The position numbers were made by a program, and so were the translations under genes. From the NCBI GenBank assembly GCA_937871705.1, contig CALMOO010000093.1, forward strand, positions 1-8,729: a DNA stretch of 8,729 bases. Reading direction: 5' to 3'. Shown here piece by piece: positions 1 through 5,735 of this stretch (its first letter is position 1; the number at the start of each line of letters is the position of its first letter). This DNA is from an uncultured Hymenobacter sp. (lineage in GTDB: Bacteria; Bacteroidota; Bacteroidia; Cytophagales; Hymenobacteraceae). The notes below the pieces were generated by a model that was not told the DNA's origin, made no database searches, and was given only the letters and a program-made list of their open reading frames with translations.

Positions 1-156
1 CAGGTAGCAGGTTGGGTCGTAGGTGGGGCGCACCTCCACTTCCGATTTTTCCTGCTGGCCCTGCCAGGGGCGCTTGGCGCGGTGGGGCGAAACGAGCACC
101 CACTCATCAAGCAGTGGGTTGTGGCGGCGGTGGGGTTGCTGGGTGAAGTCGAACAT
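1..156 (-). CDS. galT: Galactose-1-phosphate uridylyltransferase, N-terminal part (cut by window edge)
   Basis: GalT exchanges UMP between UDP-glucose and galactose-1-phosphate, giving UDP-galactose and glucose-1-phosphate in the cytoplasmic Leloir pathway. Only the first 52 codons are present. Reading the minus strand from the ATG at 156-154 gives a protein beginning MFDFTQQPHRRHNPL, followed at residues 19-32 by EWVLVSPHRAKRPW. This matches the very conserved N-terminus of bacterial GalT (HPHRRYNPL and ILVSPHRAKRPWQG in E. coli). The fragment ends DPTCYL; its Cys50 aligns with the first zinc-binding cysteine of the E. coli enzyme, whose partner cysteine would lie just beyond the edge. The active-site HPH region is outside the window. 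The gene follows bshC on the same strand with a 74-base gap that holds its own promoter. No Shine-Dalgarno is visible; CTACCCCCT lies directly before the ATG. Identification is firm despite the truncation. Confidence 0.93.
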   Translation of the reverse strand, partial: MFDFTQQPHRRHNPLLDEWVLVSPHRAKRPWQGQQEKSEVEVRPTYDPTCYL

Positions 157-182
157 AGGGGGTAGGGCGGCTAGAATGGCCC

Positions 183-212
183 CAAACTTACCTTACGCTA
201 AGCTAGCGGCAA
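183..212 (-). promoter_or_regulatory. Bacteroidota-type promoter of galT
   Basis: On the minus strand TAAGTTTG (190-183) matches the Bacteroidota -7 consensus TAnnTTTG perfectly. A TTG (-33 element) sits at 212-210, separated by 19 bases, which is the usual spacing. Transcription would begin around 176-179, giving a leader of about 20 bases before the galT ATG at 156. The -33 element lies just after the bshC stop codon (231-233), so galT is probably transcribed independently of bshC. This is pattern matching to a known consensus, without experimental support. Confidence 0.7.
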
Positions 213-230
213 CGGGTGCACGGTTGCAGC

Positions 231-1853
231 TTATCCCTCCTCTACCACCGCAAACTCCAGCTTCAGCGGCTCGAAGCACTGCATCAGCTGCTCAATAAAG
301 TCAGGGTTATTCAGCAGCACACTCAGCACGTTGTCGGTGCGCTCCTGCAAGCCGCCATCCGGAAAGAGCTTTTCTTTCAGGGCAGTGAGCTGCGAGTAAG
401 CAGTTTCGTGCTTGGCTTCGGCGGCTTTGCTAAGGCGCTTTTCGAGGCCCGCGAGGCTGCCCGCGGCTTTCTGCGCTTCGGCGGCCACGGCTTTTACCAG
501 CGTAGGGTCGAGACGCTGAGCCAGGTCCTGTACCTGCTGGTAGGCGGCGGCCAGCGCCTGCTGCTGGGCTTGCAGGCTTACTTCTTCCTGGCCCAAAGTG
601 GCTCCTACTTGCTTTTTCAATTCGGCAAGCGGCTTGAAAATATCCAGGGTGCTCAGGCCCAGCTTGCGCAGCTTGCCGAGGTTGGCGCGGCTCACGTACA
701 TGGCCGAGTTACGCGGCAGCACAATGGGGTAGGGCACGCCGAGCTGGTCGAATACGTCCTTCAGCTGAAACCAGTACGCCACCTCGGCCCCACCGCCGAT
801 GTAGCAGAGGTTGGGCATCAATAGCTCCTGATACACCGGCCGCAGCACCACGTTAGGGCTAAAGCGCTCGGGCTCGCTTTCGGCCAGGGCCAGCAGCTCG
901 GCCTGCGAGTGGCAGCGGCTGGTGCCGCGCACCGTCACTTGGGTGCAGTCGGCGCCGGGGGTAGTGTCGGGCTCCAGGCGCTCGCGCTTGCCTTCGTCGG
1001 TGAGAAAGAACAAGTTGAGCGGCCGCGAGTACACCTGCGGCTTGTAGCCCGCCGCCGCGAGCTGGGCATTGGTAGCCTGCACCGCCTGGTTAGAGAGCTG
1101 CTGCTTAATCTCTTGTATGATAACTAGCTTGAGCGCCTGCTTCAAGGCGGGTCGGTCGGCATCGAGACAAACAAGGCCATACGCGCTAAACAAGCTAGTG
1201 GCCAGGCGGCGAGTAGCCTCGCTTAGCGTAGCATTGCCGGCATAAGCAGCGCGGAAAGCGGCGGGCACCTCGGGCGGCAGCTGGCTCAGCAGTTCCTCTG
1301 CAAGGCCCGTGAGGGGTAGGCGGCCCACCGGCCCGCCCAGGCCGGCCTCGCCGCCTGGCCCAGCCCAGCTATACGTTTTGCCAAAGAGCTGGAAGTGGTT
1401 GATTTCGGCAAAATCGTGGTCTTCCGTAGCCAGCCAGTACACCGGCACGAAGTCGTAGTCCGGGTATTCGGCCTTCAGCTCCCGACTTAGCTTGATGGCC
1501 GTAACTATCTTATATACAAAGTATAACGGACCAGTAAATAGGTTGAGCTGGTGCCCCGTCGTGATGGTAAACGTAGTGTCTTTGGCCAGCAAGTCCAGGT
1601 TGGCAGCCACGGCGGGCGGCACCGGTTCGCCTAGCTCGGCGTATTGGGCGCGCAGGTCGGCCACCAGGCGTTGACGCGCTTGGGGGGGGTAGGCGGCCTT
1701 CTTTTCGTCGATTTGTGCTCGAAAAGCCCCCAACTCCGGGAAGCGGTGGTAGAAGGGCGCCAAGGCTGGTTTCTGGGCCAGGTAGTCGGTGAGCAGGCCC
1801 GAAAACGCGCCAGTGGCGGCGTAGGGCAGGGTAGTACAGTCGGCAGCAGCCAT
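231..1853 (-). CDS. bshC: Bacillithiol biosynthesis cysteine-adding enzyme BshC
   Basis: BshC is the putative cysteine ligase that joins cysteine to glucosaminyl-malate, the last step of synthesis of bacillithiol, the low-molecular-weight thiol used instead of glutathione in Bacillota and many Bacteroidota. The 540-residue product matches the family's usual length. Visible family signatures are TTGHQLNLFTGPLYFVYK (98-115, the nucleotide-binding-like GHQ motif), WLATEDHDFAEINH (140-153), and a central block with LRPVYQELLMPN, IGGGAEVAYW and PIVLPR. A long Gln/Ala/Glu-rich helical stretch, predicted coiled coil, follows, and the C-terminus ends EFAVVEEG. I chose the ATG at 1853 over an upstream in-frame start at 1970 because the extra 39 codons run into the intergenic inverted repeat and look unlike protein, while MAAADCTTLPY fits the family start. 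No Shine-Dalgarno is present. A weak -7-like AAAAGTTA (plus strand 1908-1915, read as TAACTTTT) lacks a -33 partner. BshA and BshB are not in the window. Confidence 0.95.
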   Translation of the reverse strand: MAAADCTTLPYAATGAFSGLLTDYLAQKPALAPFYHRFPELGAFRAQIDEKKAAYPPQARQRLVADLRAQYAELGEPVPPAVAANLDLLAKDTTFTITTGHQLNLFTGPLYFVYKIVTAIKLSRELKAEYPDYDFVPVYWLATEDHDFAEINHFQLFGKTYSWAGPGGEAGLGGPVGRLPLTGLAEELLSQLPPEVPAAFRAAYAGNATLSEATRRLATSLFSAYGLVCLDADRPALKQALKLVIIQEIKQQLSNQAVQATNAQLAAAGYKPQVYSRPLNLFFLTDEGKRERLEPDTTPGADCTQVTVRGTSRCHSQAELLALAESEPERFSPNVVLRPVYQELLMPNLCYIGGGAEVAYWFQLKDVFDQLGVPYPIVLPRNSAMYVSRANLGKLRKLGLSTLDIFKPLAELKKQVGATLGQEEVSLQAQQQALAAAYQQVQDLAQRLDPTLVKAVAAEAQKAAGSLAGLEKRLSKAAEAKHETAYSQLTALKEKLFPDGGLQERTDNVLSVLLNNPDFIEQLMQCFEPLKLEFAVVEEG

Positions 1854-1881
1854 GAGCGCGAAAGGAAAAAGGAGCGCGAAA
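1854..1881 (-). repeat. 10-base direct repeat immediately upstream of bshC
   Basis: GAGCGCGAAA occurs exactly at 1854-1863 and again at 1872-1881 (plus strand), 18 bases apart start to start, the first copy touching the bshC start codon. On the coding strand it reads TTTCGCGCTC, an eight-base pyrimidine spacer, then TTTCGCGCTC and ATG. It could be an operator, a translational element, or a small duplication; nothing in the sequence decides between these. Confidence 0.6.
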
Positions 1882-1937
1882 TTCAGCCCAAAACCCGGCG
1901 CGGCCCGAAAAGTTAGGAATTGATGCTGGCAGTAGTC

Positions 1938-2034
1938 CCCTAAGCCGTCATACCGAGCCCCGCGAAGCATCTCTACCGTACCGATGGACGAGGCAGTAGA
2001 GATGCTTCGCGGGGCTCAGCATGACGGCTTAGGG
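1938..2034. repeat. Long near-perfect inverted repeat between rimO and bshC
   Basis: A 39-base left arm (1938-1976, starting CCCTAAGCCGTCAT) is complementary at 37 of 39 positions to the right arm (1996-2034, ending ATGACGGCTTAGGG), around a 19-base centre (1977-1995). The two mismatches face each other at 1952/2020 and 1954/2018. It begins five bases after the rimO stop codon and ends 84 bases before the bshC start. The sequence resembles dispersed palindromic repeats of Bacteroidota that contain GTCATGCTGAGC and GAAGCATCTC; when translated by mistake these give spurious peptides of the RHAEPREASLL type, as here. No T-run follows on either strand, so it is not a classical intrinsic terminator, although the RNA hairpin could protect the rimO 3' end. 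The family assignment rests on memory of similar repeats. Confidence 0.85.
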
Positions 2035-2039
2035 AATGA

Positions 2040-3356
2040 CTAACGCACGATTTCGCCGTACAAGTCGAAGTCTGACGCGCCGGTAATGTGCACCTTAGCG
2101 AAGCTGCCCTGCGGGATGTGCAAGTCGTTGGTGGCCAGCACCAATACTTCATTGTCAACTTCGGGCGAGTCGAATTCGGTGCGGCCCACGTAATAGCCGC
2201 CCTCGAGCCGGTCGAAGAGTACGGTGTACGTTTGGCCCACGCGCGACTCGTTGTAGTCCAGCGAAATCTGCTGCTGAATTCCCATGATGCGGTCGGCGCG
2301 CTCCTGCTTCACTTCGGCTGGCACATCGTCAACCAAGGTGTGCGAGTGCGTATTCTCTTCGTGCGAATACGTGAAGATGCCCAACCGCTCGAACTTCGAT
2401 TCCTGCACAAACTCGCACAGCTCCTCAAAGTCGTGCTCCGTCTCGCCGGGGTGGCCCGCGATGAGCGTCGTGCGCAGCGCAATGCCCGGCACCCGGTCGC
2501 GAATCTCGCGCACCAGCTCCTTAGTGCGGCGGCCGGTGATGCCGCGGCGCATAGTTTTCAGCATGTTATCCGAAATATGCTGCAACGGCATATCCAGGTA
2601 GCGGCAGATATTGTCGCGCTCGCGCATCACATCCAAGGCCGCCAGCGGAAACTGGGAGGGGTAGGCGTATTGCAGCCGAATCCAGTCTACGCCGCTCACG
2701 TCACTCAGGCGCTCTAGCAGTTCGGGCAGCTTGCGCTCGCCGTAGGCTTGCAGGCCGTAGTACGTCAAGTCCTGGGCAATGAGAATCAGTTCCTTAGTAC
2801 CCATGCCCACGAGGCGCTTGGCCTCGGTCACGAGGTCCTCCATGGGCCGGTCCACGTGCTTGCCGCGCATCAGCGGGATGGCGCAGAACGAGCACGGCCG
2901 ATTGCAGCCCTCCGCGATTTTGAAGTATGCGTAGTGCTTGGGGGTAGTGAGCAGGCGCTCGCCCACTAATTCCTTTTTGTAGTCGGCTTCCAGCACCTTC
3001 AGCATCTGGGGCAATTCCAACGTGCCGAAGTAGGCATCGACTTGCGGAATCTCCACCTCTAGTTCGTCCTTATAGCGCTGCGAGAGGCAGCCCGTCACGT
3101 ACAGTTTCTCAAGCTTGCCGGCCTCTTTCTCATCCGCGTAGCGCAAGATGGTATCGATGCTTTCCTGCTTAGCGTTGTCGATAAAGCCACAAGTATTGAT
3201 AATCACGATATTAGCGTCCGACTTCTTCGCCTCGTGCGTCACCAGAAAGTCGTTGGCTTTGAGCTGGCCCATAAGCACCTCCGAATCGACGAGGTTTTTG
3301 GAGCAGCCCAGCGTTATAACGTTGACTTTGTTTTGTTTAAGAGTTCTAACTTTCAC
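2040..3356 (-). CDS. rimO: Ribosomal protein S12 methylthiotransferase RimO (radical SAM)
   Basis: RimO adds a methylthio group to the beta-carbon of a conserved aspartate of ribosomal protein S12 (Asp88/89 in E. coli), using two [4Fe-4S] clusters and S-adenosylmethionine. The 438-residue product is close to E. coli RimO (441). The N-terminal methylthiotransferase domain carries three cluster cysteines, Cys18 in ITLGCSKNLVDSE, Cys56 in INTCGFID and Cys90 in VTGCLSQRY. The radical SAM motif CNRPCSFC gives Cys151, Cys155 and Cys158. The C-terminal TRAM domain occupies roughly residues 370-438. ITLGCSKNLVDSE and the overall length favour RimO over MiaB or MtaB. Translation begins at GTG (3356-3354): MKVRTLKQNKVNVITLGCSKN fits the Bacteroidota family start and no ATG lies between it and Cys18. 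The stop TAG is at 2042-2040. The leader holds a 9-base tandem repeat and a hairpin. Upstream pheS is 203 bases away on the same strand, so the two may or may not be co-transcribed. Confidence 0.97.
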   Translation of the reverse strand: MKVRTLKQNKVNVITLGCSKNLVDSEVLMGQLKANDFLVTHEAKKSDANIVIINTCGFIDNAKQESIDTILRYADEKEAGKLEKLYVTGCLSQRYKDELEVEIPQVDAYFGTLELPQMLKVLEADYKKELVGERLLTTPKHYAYFKIAEGCNRPCSFCAIPLMRGKHVDRPMEDLVTEAKRLVGMGTKELILIAQDLTYYGLQAYGERKLPELLERLSDVSGVDWIRLQYAYPSQFPLAALDVMRERDNICRYLDMPLQHISDNMLKTMRRGITGRRTKELVREIRDRVPGIALRTTLIAGHPGETEHDFEELCEFVQESKFERLGIFTYSHEENTHSHTLVDDVPAEVKQERADRIMGIQQQISLDYNESRVGQTYTVLFDRLEGGYYVGRTEFDSPEVDNEVLVLATNDLHIPQGSFAKVHITGASDFDLYGEIVR

Positions 3357-3363
3357 AACCGCA

Positions 3364-3410
3364 GATTTAACGGATTTAACAGATTTCGCGGATACGCCCG
3401 CTACGCGGGC
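3364..3410. repeat. 9-base tandem repeat plus hairpin in the rimO leader
   Basis: Three consecutive 9-base units, GATTTAACG (3364-3372), GATTTAACA (3373-3381) and GATTTCGCG (3382-3390), are followed by a degenerate GATACGCCC. Overlapping this is a perfect hairpin, GCCCGC-TAC-GCGGGC (3396-3410). The array starts eight bases upstream of the rimO GTG, so it lies in the rimO leader if transcription starts further upstream. The GATTT-type array resembles short dispersed repeats that are common between genes in Bacteroidota. The remaining gap to pheS (3411-3559) holds an imperfect GC-rich stem around 3450-3470 and a one-mismatch -7-like box (CGAAAATA, 3531-3538, minus strand TATTTTCG) without a -33 partner; I see nothing else there. 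Confidence 0.7.
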
Positions 3411-3559
3411 TGACTAGGCGAATAAGTAGGTATAGTTCTTTTCTTTTGAGCCTTCCGGCTTCGGCTTGTTGTAATAAGCTTAGAGCGAAGAGAAACCGGG
3501 CAACACGGCTTGGTCGGTTAGGGTTTCCTCCGAAAATAGGGCTAGCTAATTAAGTATGA

Positions 3560-4603
3560 CTACTGCGCCTCAAATTGCCGCAGGAAGCGCACGTCGTTTT
3601 CGGTGAACAGGCGCAGGTCTTTCACTTGGTACTTGAGCATGGTGATGCGCTCGATGCCCATGCCCCAGGCGTAGCCCGAGTATTTTTCGGAGTCGATGCC
3701 GCAGTTTTCGAGCACGGCGGGGTCTACCATGCCGCTACCGCCGATTTCGACCCAGCCCGAGCCCTTGCAGATGTTGCAGCCCGCGCCCTTGCAGATGAGG
3801 CAGGTAATGTCGATTTCGGCGCTCGGCTCGGTGAAGGGGAAGTAGCTCGGCCGGAAACGGATATTAATCTCCTCGCCAAACATCTCCCGCACGAAGTAAT
3901 AAATCGTCTGCTTGAGGTCGGCAAAGCTCACGTTTTCATCAATATAGATGCCTTCTACCTGGTGGAACATCATGTGCGCCCGCGCCGAAATAGCTTCGTT
4001 GCGGAACACGCGGCCGGGCATCACGCGGCGGATGGGTAGGGGCTCGTTTTCCATCACGCGCACTTGCACGGTGCTGGTGTGGGTGCGCAGCAAGTGCGGC
4101 TGCGCTACCTCAGCGCCGGGCGCGGGCTCCACGAAAAACGTGTCCTGCATGTCGCGGGCCGGGTGGTTTTCGGGGAAATTGAGGGCCGTGAAGTTGTGCC
4201 AATCGTCCTCAATCTCTGGGCCTTCGGCTACCGCAAAGCCAATGCGGGCGAAGATGCGCAGCATTTGCTCGCGCACCAGGTTGAGGGGGTGCCGGGTGCC
4301 TAGCGCGTGCGGCACAGGGGGTAGGGTGTAGTCGAAGCTAGCGTCGGCGGGCTCGTTGGCCGAAGCGGCTTCGAGAGCAGCCTGCGCCTCGTCGAAGCGG
4401 GCCTGGGCCTGCTGCTTAAGGCCGTTGAGCTGCTGCCCAATGGCGCGGCGGTCTTCGGCGGGCACGGTCTTGAGCTGGTCGAAAAGGTCGGCCAGGCGGC
4501 CCTTGCGGCCGAGGTAAAGAAGGCGAAACTGGTCGAGGGCGGCGGTGCTGCTAACGTCGGCGGCGGCCACTTCGGCGGCCAGGCTCGTAATAGATTCCTG
4601 CAT
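3560..4603 (-). CDS. pheS: Phenylalanyl-tRNA synthetase alpha subunit
   Basis: PheS is the catalytic subunit of the cytoplasmic (alpha-beta)2 phenylalanyl-tRNA synthetase, which attaches phenylalanine to tRNA-Phe. The 347-residue product is slightly longer than E. coli PheS (327). An N-terminal helical tRNA-binding region (about 1-90) has the typical LYLGRKGRLADLF. Class II catalytic features follow: motif 2 around GRVFRNEAISARAH with HQVEG (214-218), FPFTEPSAEID in the Phe pocket, and motif 3 GMGIER (314-319). Ala312 in YSGYAWGMG corresponds to E. coli Ala294, so ordinary Phe specificity is expected. Residues 268-279 carry four cysteines (CLICKGAGCNIC), a zinc-ribbon-like insertion found in many non-enterobacterial PheS proteins. 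The ATG at 4603 was chosen over an in-frame start at 4759: it directly follows a strong promoter and MQESITSLAAEV fits the family, whereas the extension would be upstream of that promoter. pheT is not adjacent here, as is common in Bacteroidota. Confidence 0.98.
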   Translation of the reverse strand: MQESITSLAAEVAAADVSSTAALDQFRLLYLGRKGRLADLFDQLKTVPAEDRRAIGQQLNGLKQQAQARFDEAQAALEAASANEPADASFDYTLPPVPHALGTRHPLNLVREQMLRIFARIGFAVAEGPEIEDDWHNFTALNFPENHPARDMQDTFFVEPAPGAEVAQPHLLRTHTSTVQVRVMENEPLPIRRVMPGRVFRNEAISARAHMMFHQVEGIYIDENVSFADLKQTIYYFVREMFGEEINIRFRPSYFPFTEPSAEIDITCLICKGAGCNICKGSGWVEIGGSGMVDPAVLENCGIDSEKYSGYAWGMGIERITMLKYQVKDLRLFTENDVRFLRQFEAQ

Positions 4604-4611
4604 GATACCTG

Positions 4612-4640
4612 CAAAGGTACAGAACCCAGCGCCGGGCCAA
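4612..4640 (-). promoter_or_regulatory. Bacteroidota-type promoter of pheS, nearly leaderless
   Basis: On the minus strand TACCTTTG (4619-4612) matches the -7 consensus TAnnTTTG exactly. A TTG at 4640-4638, inside TTTTGG, gives a -33 element 18 bases away. The last base of the -7 box is only eight bases from the pheS ATG (4603), so a transcript starting at the usual distance would have a leader of about 0-5 bases. Confidence 0.7.
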
Positions 4641-4697
4641 AACTGGCTGTTTGAATACCAAACTGCGGGCCGGCCACGTTGCTCTAAAACTGGCACT

Positions 4698-4712
4698 GCC
4701 TTTGCAAAAGGC
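4698..4712. promoter_or_regulatory. Short palindrome upstream of the 145-residue secreted protein
   Basis: GCCTTT-GCA-AAAGGC is a perfect 6-base inverted repeat with a 3-base centre. It overlaps TGCCTTTG (4697-4704), a one-mismatch version of the -7 box TAnnTTTG on the plus strand, with a TTG at 4679-4681 at a short 15-base spacing. It could be an operator over a weak promoter for the gene starting at 4762, which otherwise has no clear promoter. The evidence is thin. Confidence 0.3.
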
Positions 4713-4761
4713 TTTGCAGCAACTACCCCCTCACTCCCCCACTTTATACCTCTCTTCACTT

Positions 4762-5199
4762 ATGGTACGCCGACTCTTTCTCTCTGTTCTGGGCCTAGTC
4801 TTCTTCAGCGAAGCCGTTTCTGCCCAAGCGCTGCCCGTTGCCCCGGTAGCGAAAGTCGCTCCCCAAAAGTCGGCCGTTACCGGCCGCACGCTCACAGCCC
4901 GCGAGCGCCGCGCTGCCGAAGCTGCCGCCAAGACGGCTGCTACTAAGGCTGCCGCTACCAGCAACGCCGTTGCGCTGGCTACCCCCACTGCCCAACCAGG
5001 CTGGACCGGCTGGAGCGATGAGCCAGCAAACTTGCCCCAGGACGACGTGCTGTACCATCCCCGCACTAACCTGTCGGCAGCGCCCGGCATGCCCGTCAAC
5101 CAAGTGGGCCACGGCGTAACCACCGACTACGATGGCCACCCGCTGCACCGCACCGCTCCTGCCGCCGCTAGTGGCACTACCCTGCCCACGCCGCGCTAA
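4762..5199 (+). CDS. Small secreted protein of unknown function (first of two related proteins)
   Basis: I do not recognise a named family. The 145-residue product begins with a clear Sec signal peptide (MVRRLFLSVLGLVFFSEAVSA, likely cleaved between Ala21 and Gln22), so it should be exported to the periplasm or beyond; there is no lipobox cysteine. The mature part has a low-complexity Ala/Arg/Lys/Thr stretch (about 40-70, with RERRAAEAAAKTAATKAAA, probably helical) and then a Gly/Pro/Asp-rich tail with WTGWSDEP (81-88), AAPGMP (106-111), TTDYDG (120-125) and the terminal TLPTPR. The last three are shared with the next gene. The ATG at 4762 is preferred over in-frame 4651 because it starts the signal peptide. 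It diverges from pheS across a 158-base gap and is followed by a terminator hairpin. No cysteine or catalytic motif is visible; a small envelope or matrix-type protein is possible, but this is guesswork. Confidence 0.85.
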   Translation: MVRRLFLSVLGLVFFSEAVSAQALPVAPVAKVAPQKSAVTGRTLTARERRAAEAAAKTAATKAAATSNAVALATPTAQPGWTGWSDEPANLPQDDVLYHPRTNLSAAPGMPVNQVGHGVTTDYDGHPLHRTAPAAASGTTLPTPR

Positions 5200-5240
5200 G
5201 CACCCAACGCTTTCTCGCCTTCCTTTCCGCAAACAAGCCT

Positions 5241-5274
5241 AACGGCCACGGAGCTAGCCCTTCGTGGCCGTTTT
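5241..5274 (+). terminator. Intrinsic terminator after the 145-residue secreted protein
   Basis: AACGGCCACG (5241-5250) and CGTGGCCGTT (5263-5272) form a perfect 10-base-pair stem with a 12-base loop, and the run TTTT covers 5271-5274. It lies 41 bases after the stop codon at 5199. The T-run is short but placement and stem strength fit a rho-independent terminator. Confidence 0.75.
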
Positions 5275-5280
5275 GCGTAC

Positions 5281-5326
5281 GTAAGCGAATCCGTGCCGGC
5301 CTCCGCTGGCTCTTCGCTTACTTTTT
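5281..5326 (+). promoter_or_regulatory. Hairpin with T-run just before the second small gene (terminator or attenuator-like)
   Basis: GTAAGCGAA (5281-5289) and TTCGCTTAC (5313-5321) are perfect 9-base inverted repeats, with an inner GCCGG/CTGGC stem (one G-U pair), and TTTTT follows at 5322-5326. This is the layout of an intrinsic terminator, yet it ends 11 bases before the ATG at 5338. The right arm and T-run also contain TACTTTTT (5319-5326), a one-mismatch -7 box, so the inverted repeat may instead be an operator over the promoter. It could also be a second, back-up terminator for the gene upstream. Confidence 0.5.
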
Positions 5327-5337
5327 CAGCTTTCCTT

Positions 5338-5667
5338 ATGCTTCGTTCCTTCCATTTGCCTTTGCTGGGTTTAGCCCTGGTGGCGGCTACTGCATCGGCC
5401 CAAACCACGCCTACCGCTAGCTCGTCGGCTCACCGAGCGACTACCAAAAAAGCGGCCGCTCCGCGCCAGGTCAGCAATACGTCGGCCGCTGCTCGCCGCG
5501 CCGACCCCCTGCGCGGCACCAACGACAACGGCAAAGACCAGTCTGGCTACGCCGCCCCCGGCCAGCCCATTGTCACGCCAAACGCGGGTGGCAAGAATAC
5601 TACCAACTATGATGGCCAGGTTACCAAGCCCACCAAGAGCAACGCTACGCTTAATACGCCTAAATAA
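5338..5667 (+). CDS. Small secreted protein of unknown function (second of two related proteins)
   Basis: I do not recognise a named family. The 109-residue product has a Sec signal peptide (MLRSFHLPLLGLALVAATASA, cleavage expected between Ala21 and Gln22, the same position as in the upstream neighbour). The mature protein is small, basic and low in complexity: Thr/Ser/Ala/Lys-rich to about residue 55, then Gly/Asn-rich. It shares with the neighbour AAPGQP (72-77), TTNYDG (88-93) and a terminal TLNTPK, in the same order and at similar spacing, which suggests an old tandem duplication with strong divergence. There are no cysteines and no recognisable catalytic motif. The ATG at 5338 starts the signal peptide; an in-frame ATG-less extension upstream would run through the hairpin. 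Stop TAA at 5665-5667. It is followed by a terminator shared with the convergent peptidase gene. Confidence 0.85.
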   Translation: MLRSFHLPLLGLALVAATASAQTTPTASSSAHRATTKKAAAPRQVSNTSAAARRADPLRGTNDNGKDQSGYAAPGQPIVTPNAGGKNTTNYDGQVTKPTKSNATLNTPK

Positions 5668-5735
5668 TTGCTCGGCAACGTGCTGGACATTGCTCTCGAC
5701 GACTCACCCGCACGTTTCCTACCCCCCTCCTACGC

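Noticed and set aside
216..824. 202-codon plus-strand frame
   Set aside because: Antisense to the C-terminal part of bshC, with no domain or start signals; a shadow frame.
1854..1970. 39-codon upstream extension of bshC from an ATG at 1970
   Set aside because: The extra codons begin inside the intergenic inverted repeat, do not resemble the BshC N-terminus, and the shorter start gives the usual family length.
1938..2034. Inverted repeat considered as an insertion sequence or MITE with terminal repeats
   Set aside because: There is no target-site duplication at the ends (CCCC before, AATG after) and no transposase; with only a 19-base centre it is better described as a REP-like palindrome.
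1973..2158. Small minus-strand frame over the inverted repeat and the rimO 3' end
   Set aside because: It translates the palindrome (giving a RHAEPREASLL-type peptide) and part of rimO out of frame; this is a typical spurious product of such repeats.
2088..2717. 209-codon plus-strand frame
   Set aside because: Antisense to rimO, whose cluster cysteines and TRAM domain leave no doubt about the coding strand.
3364..3390. Short tandem units considered as the start of a CRISPR array
   Set aside because: The units are 9 bases long and contiguous with no spacers, and no cas genes are present.
3446..3475. GC-rich imperfect stem downstream of pheS considered as its terminator
   Set aside because: The pairing is short and imperfect and no T-run follows on the minus strand, so a terminator cannot be supported.
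4604..4759. 52-codon upstream extension of pheS
   Set aside because: It would require translation from DNA upstream of the strong promoter at 4612-4640 and adds sequence not found at the start of PheS proteins.
4651..4761. 37-codon upstream extension of the 145-residue secreted protein
   Set aside because: Starting at 4762 places a clean signal peptide at the N-terminus; the extension would bury it and covers the pheS promoter region.
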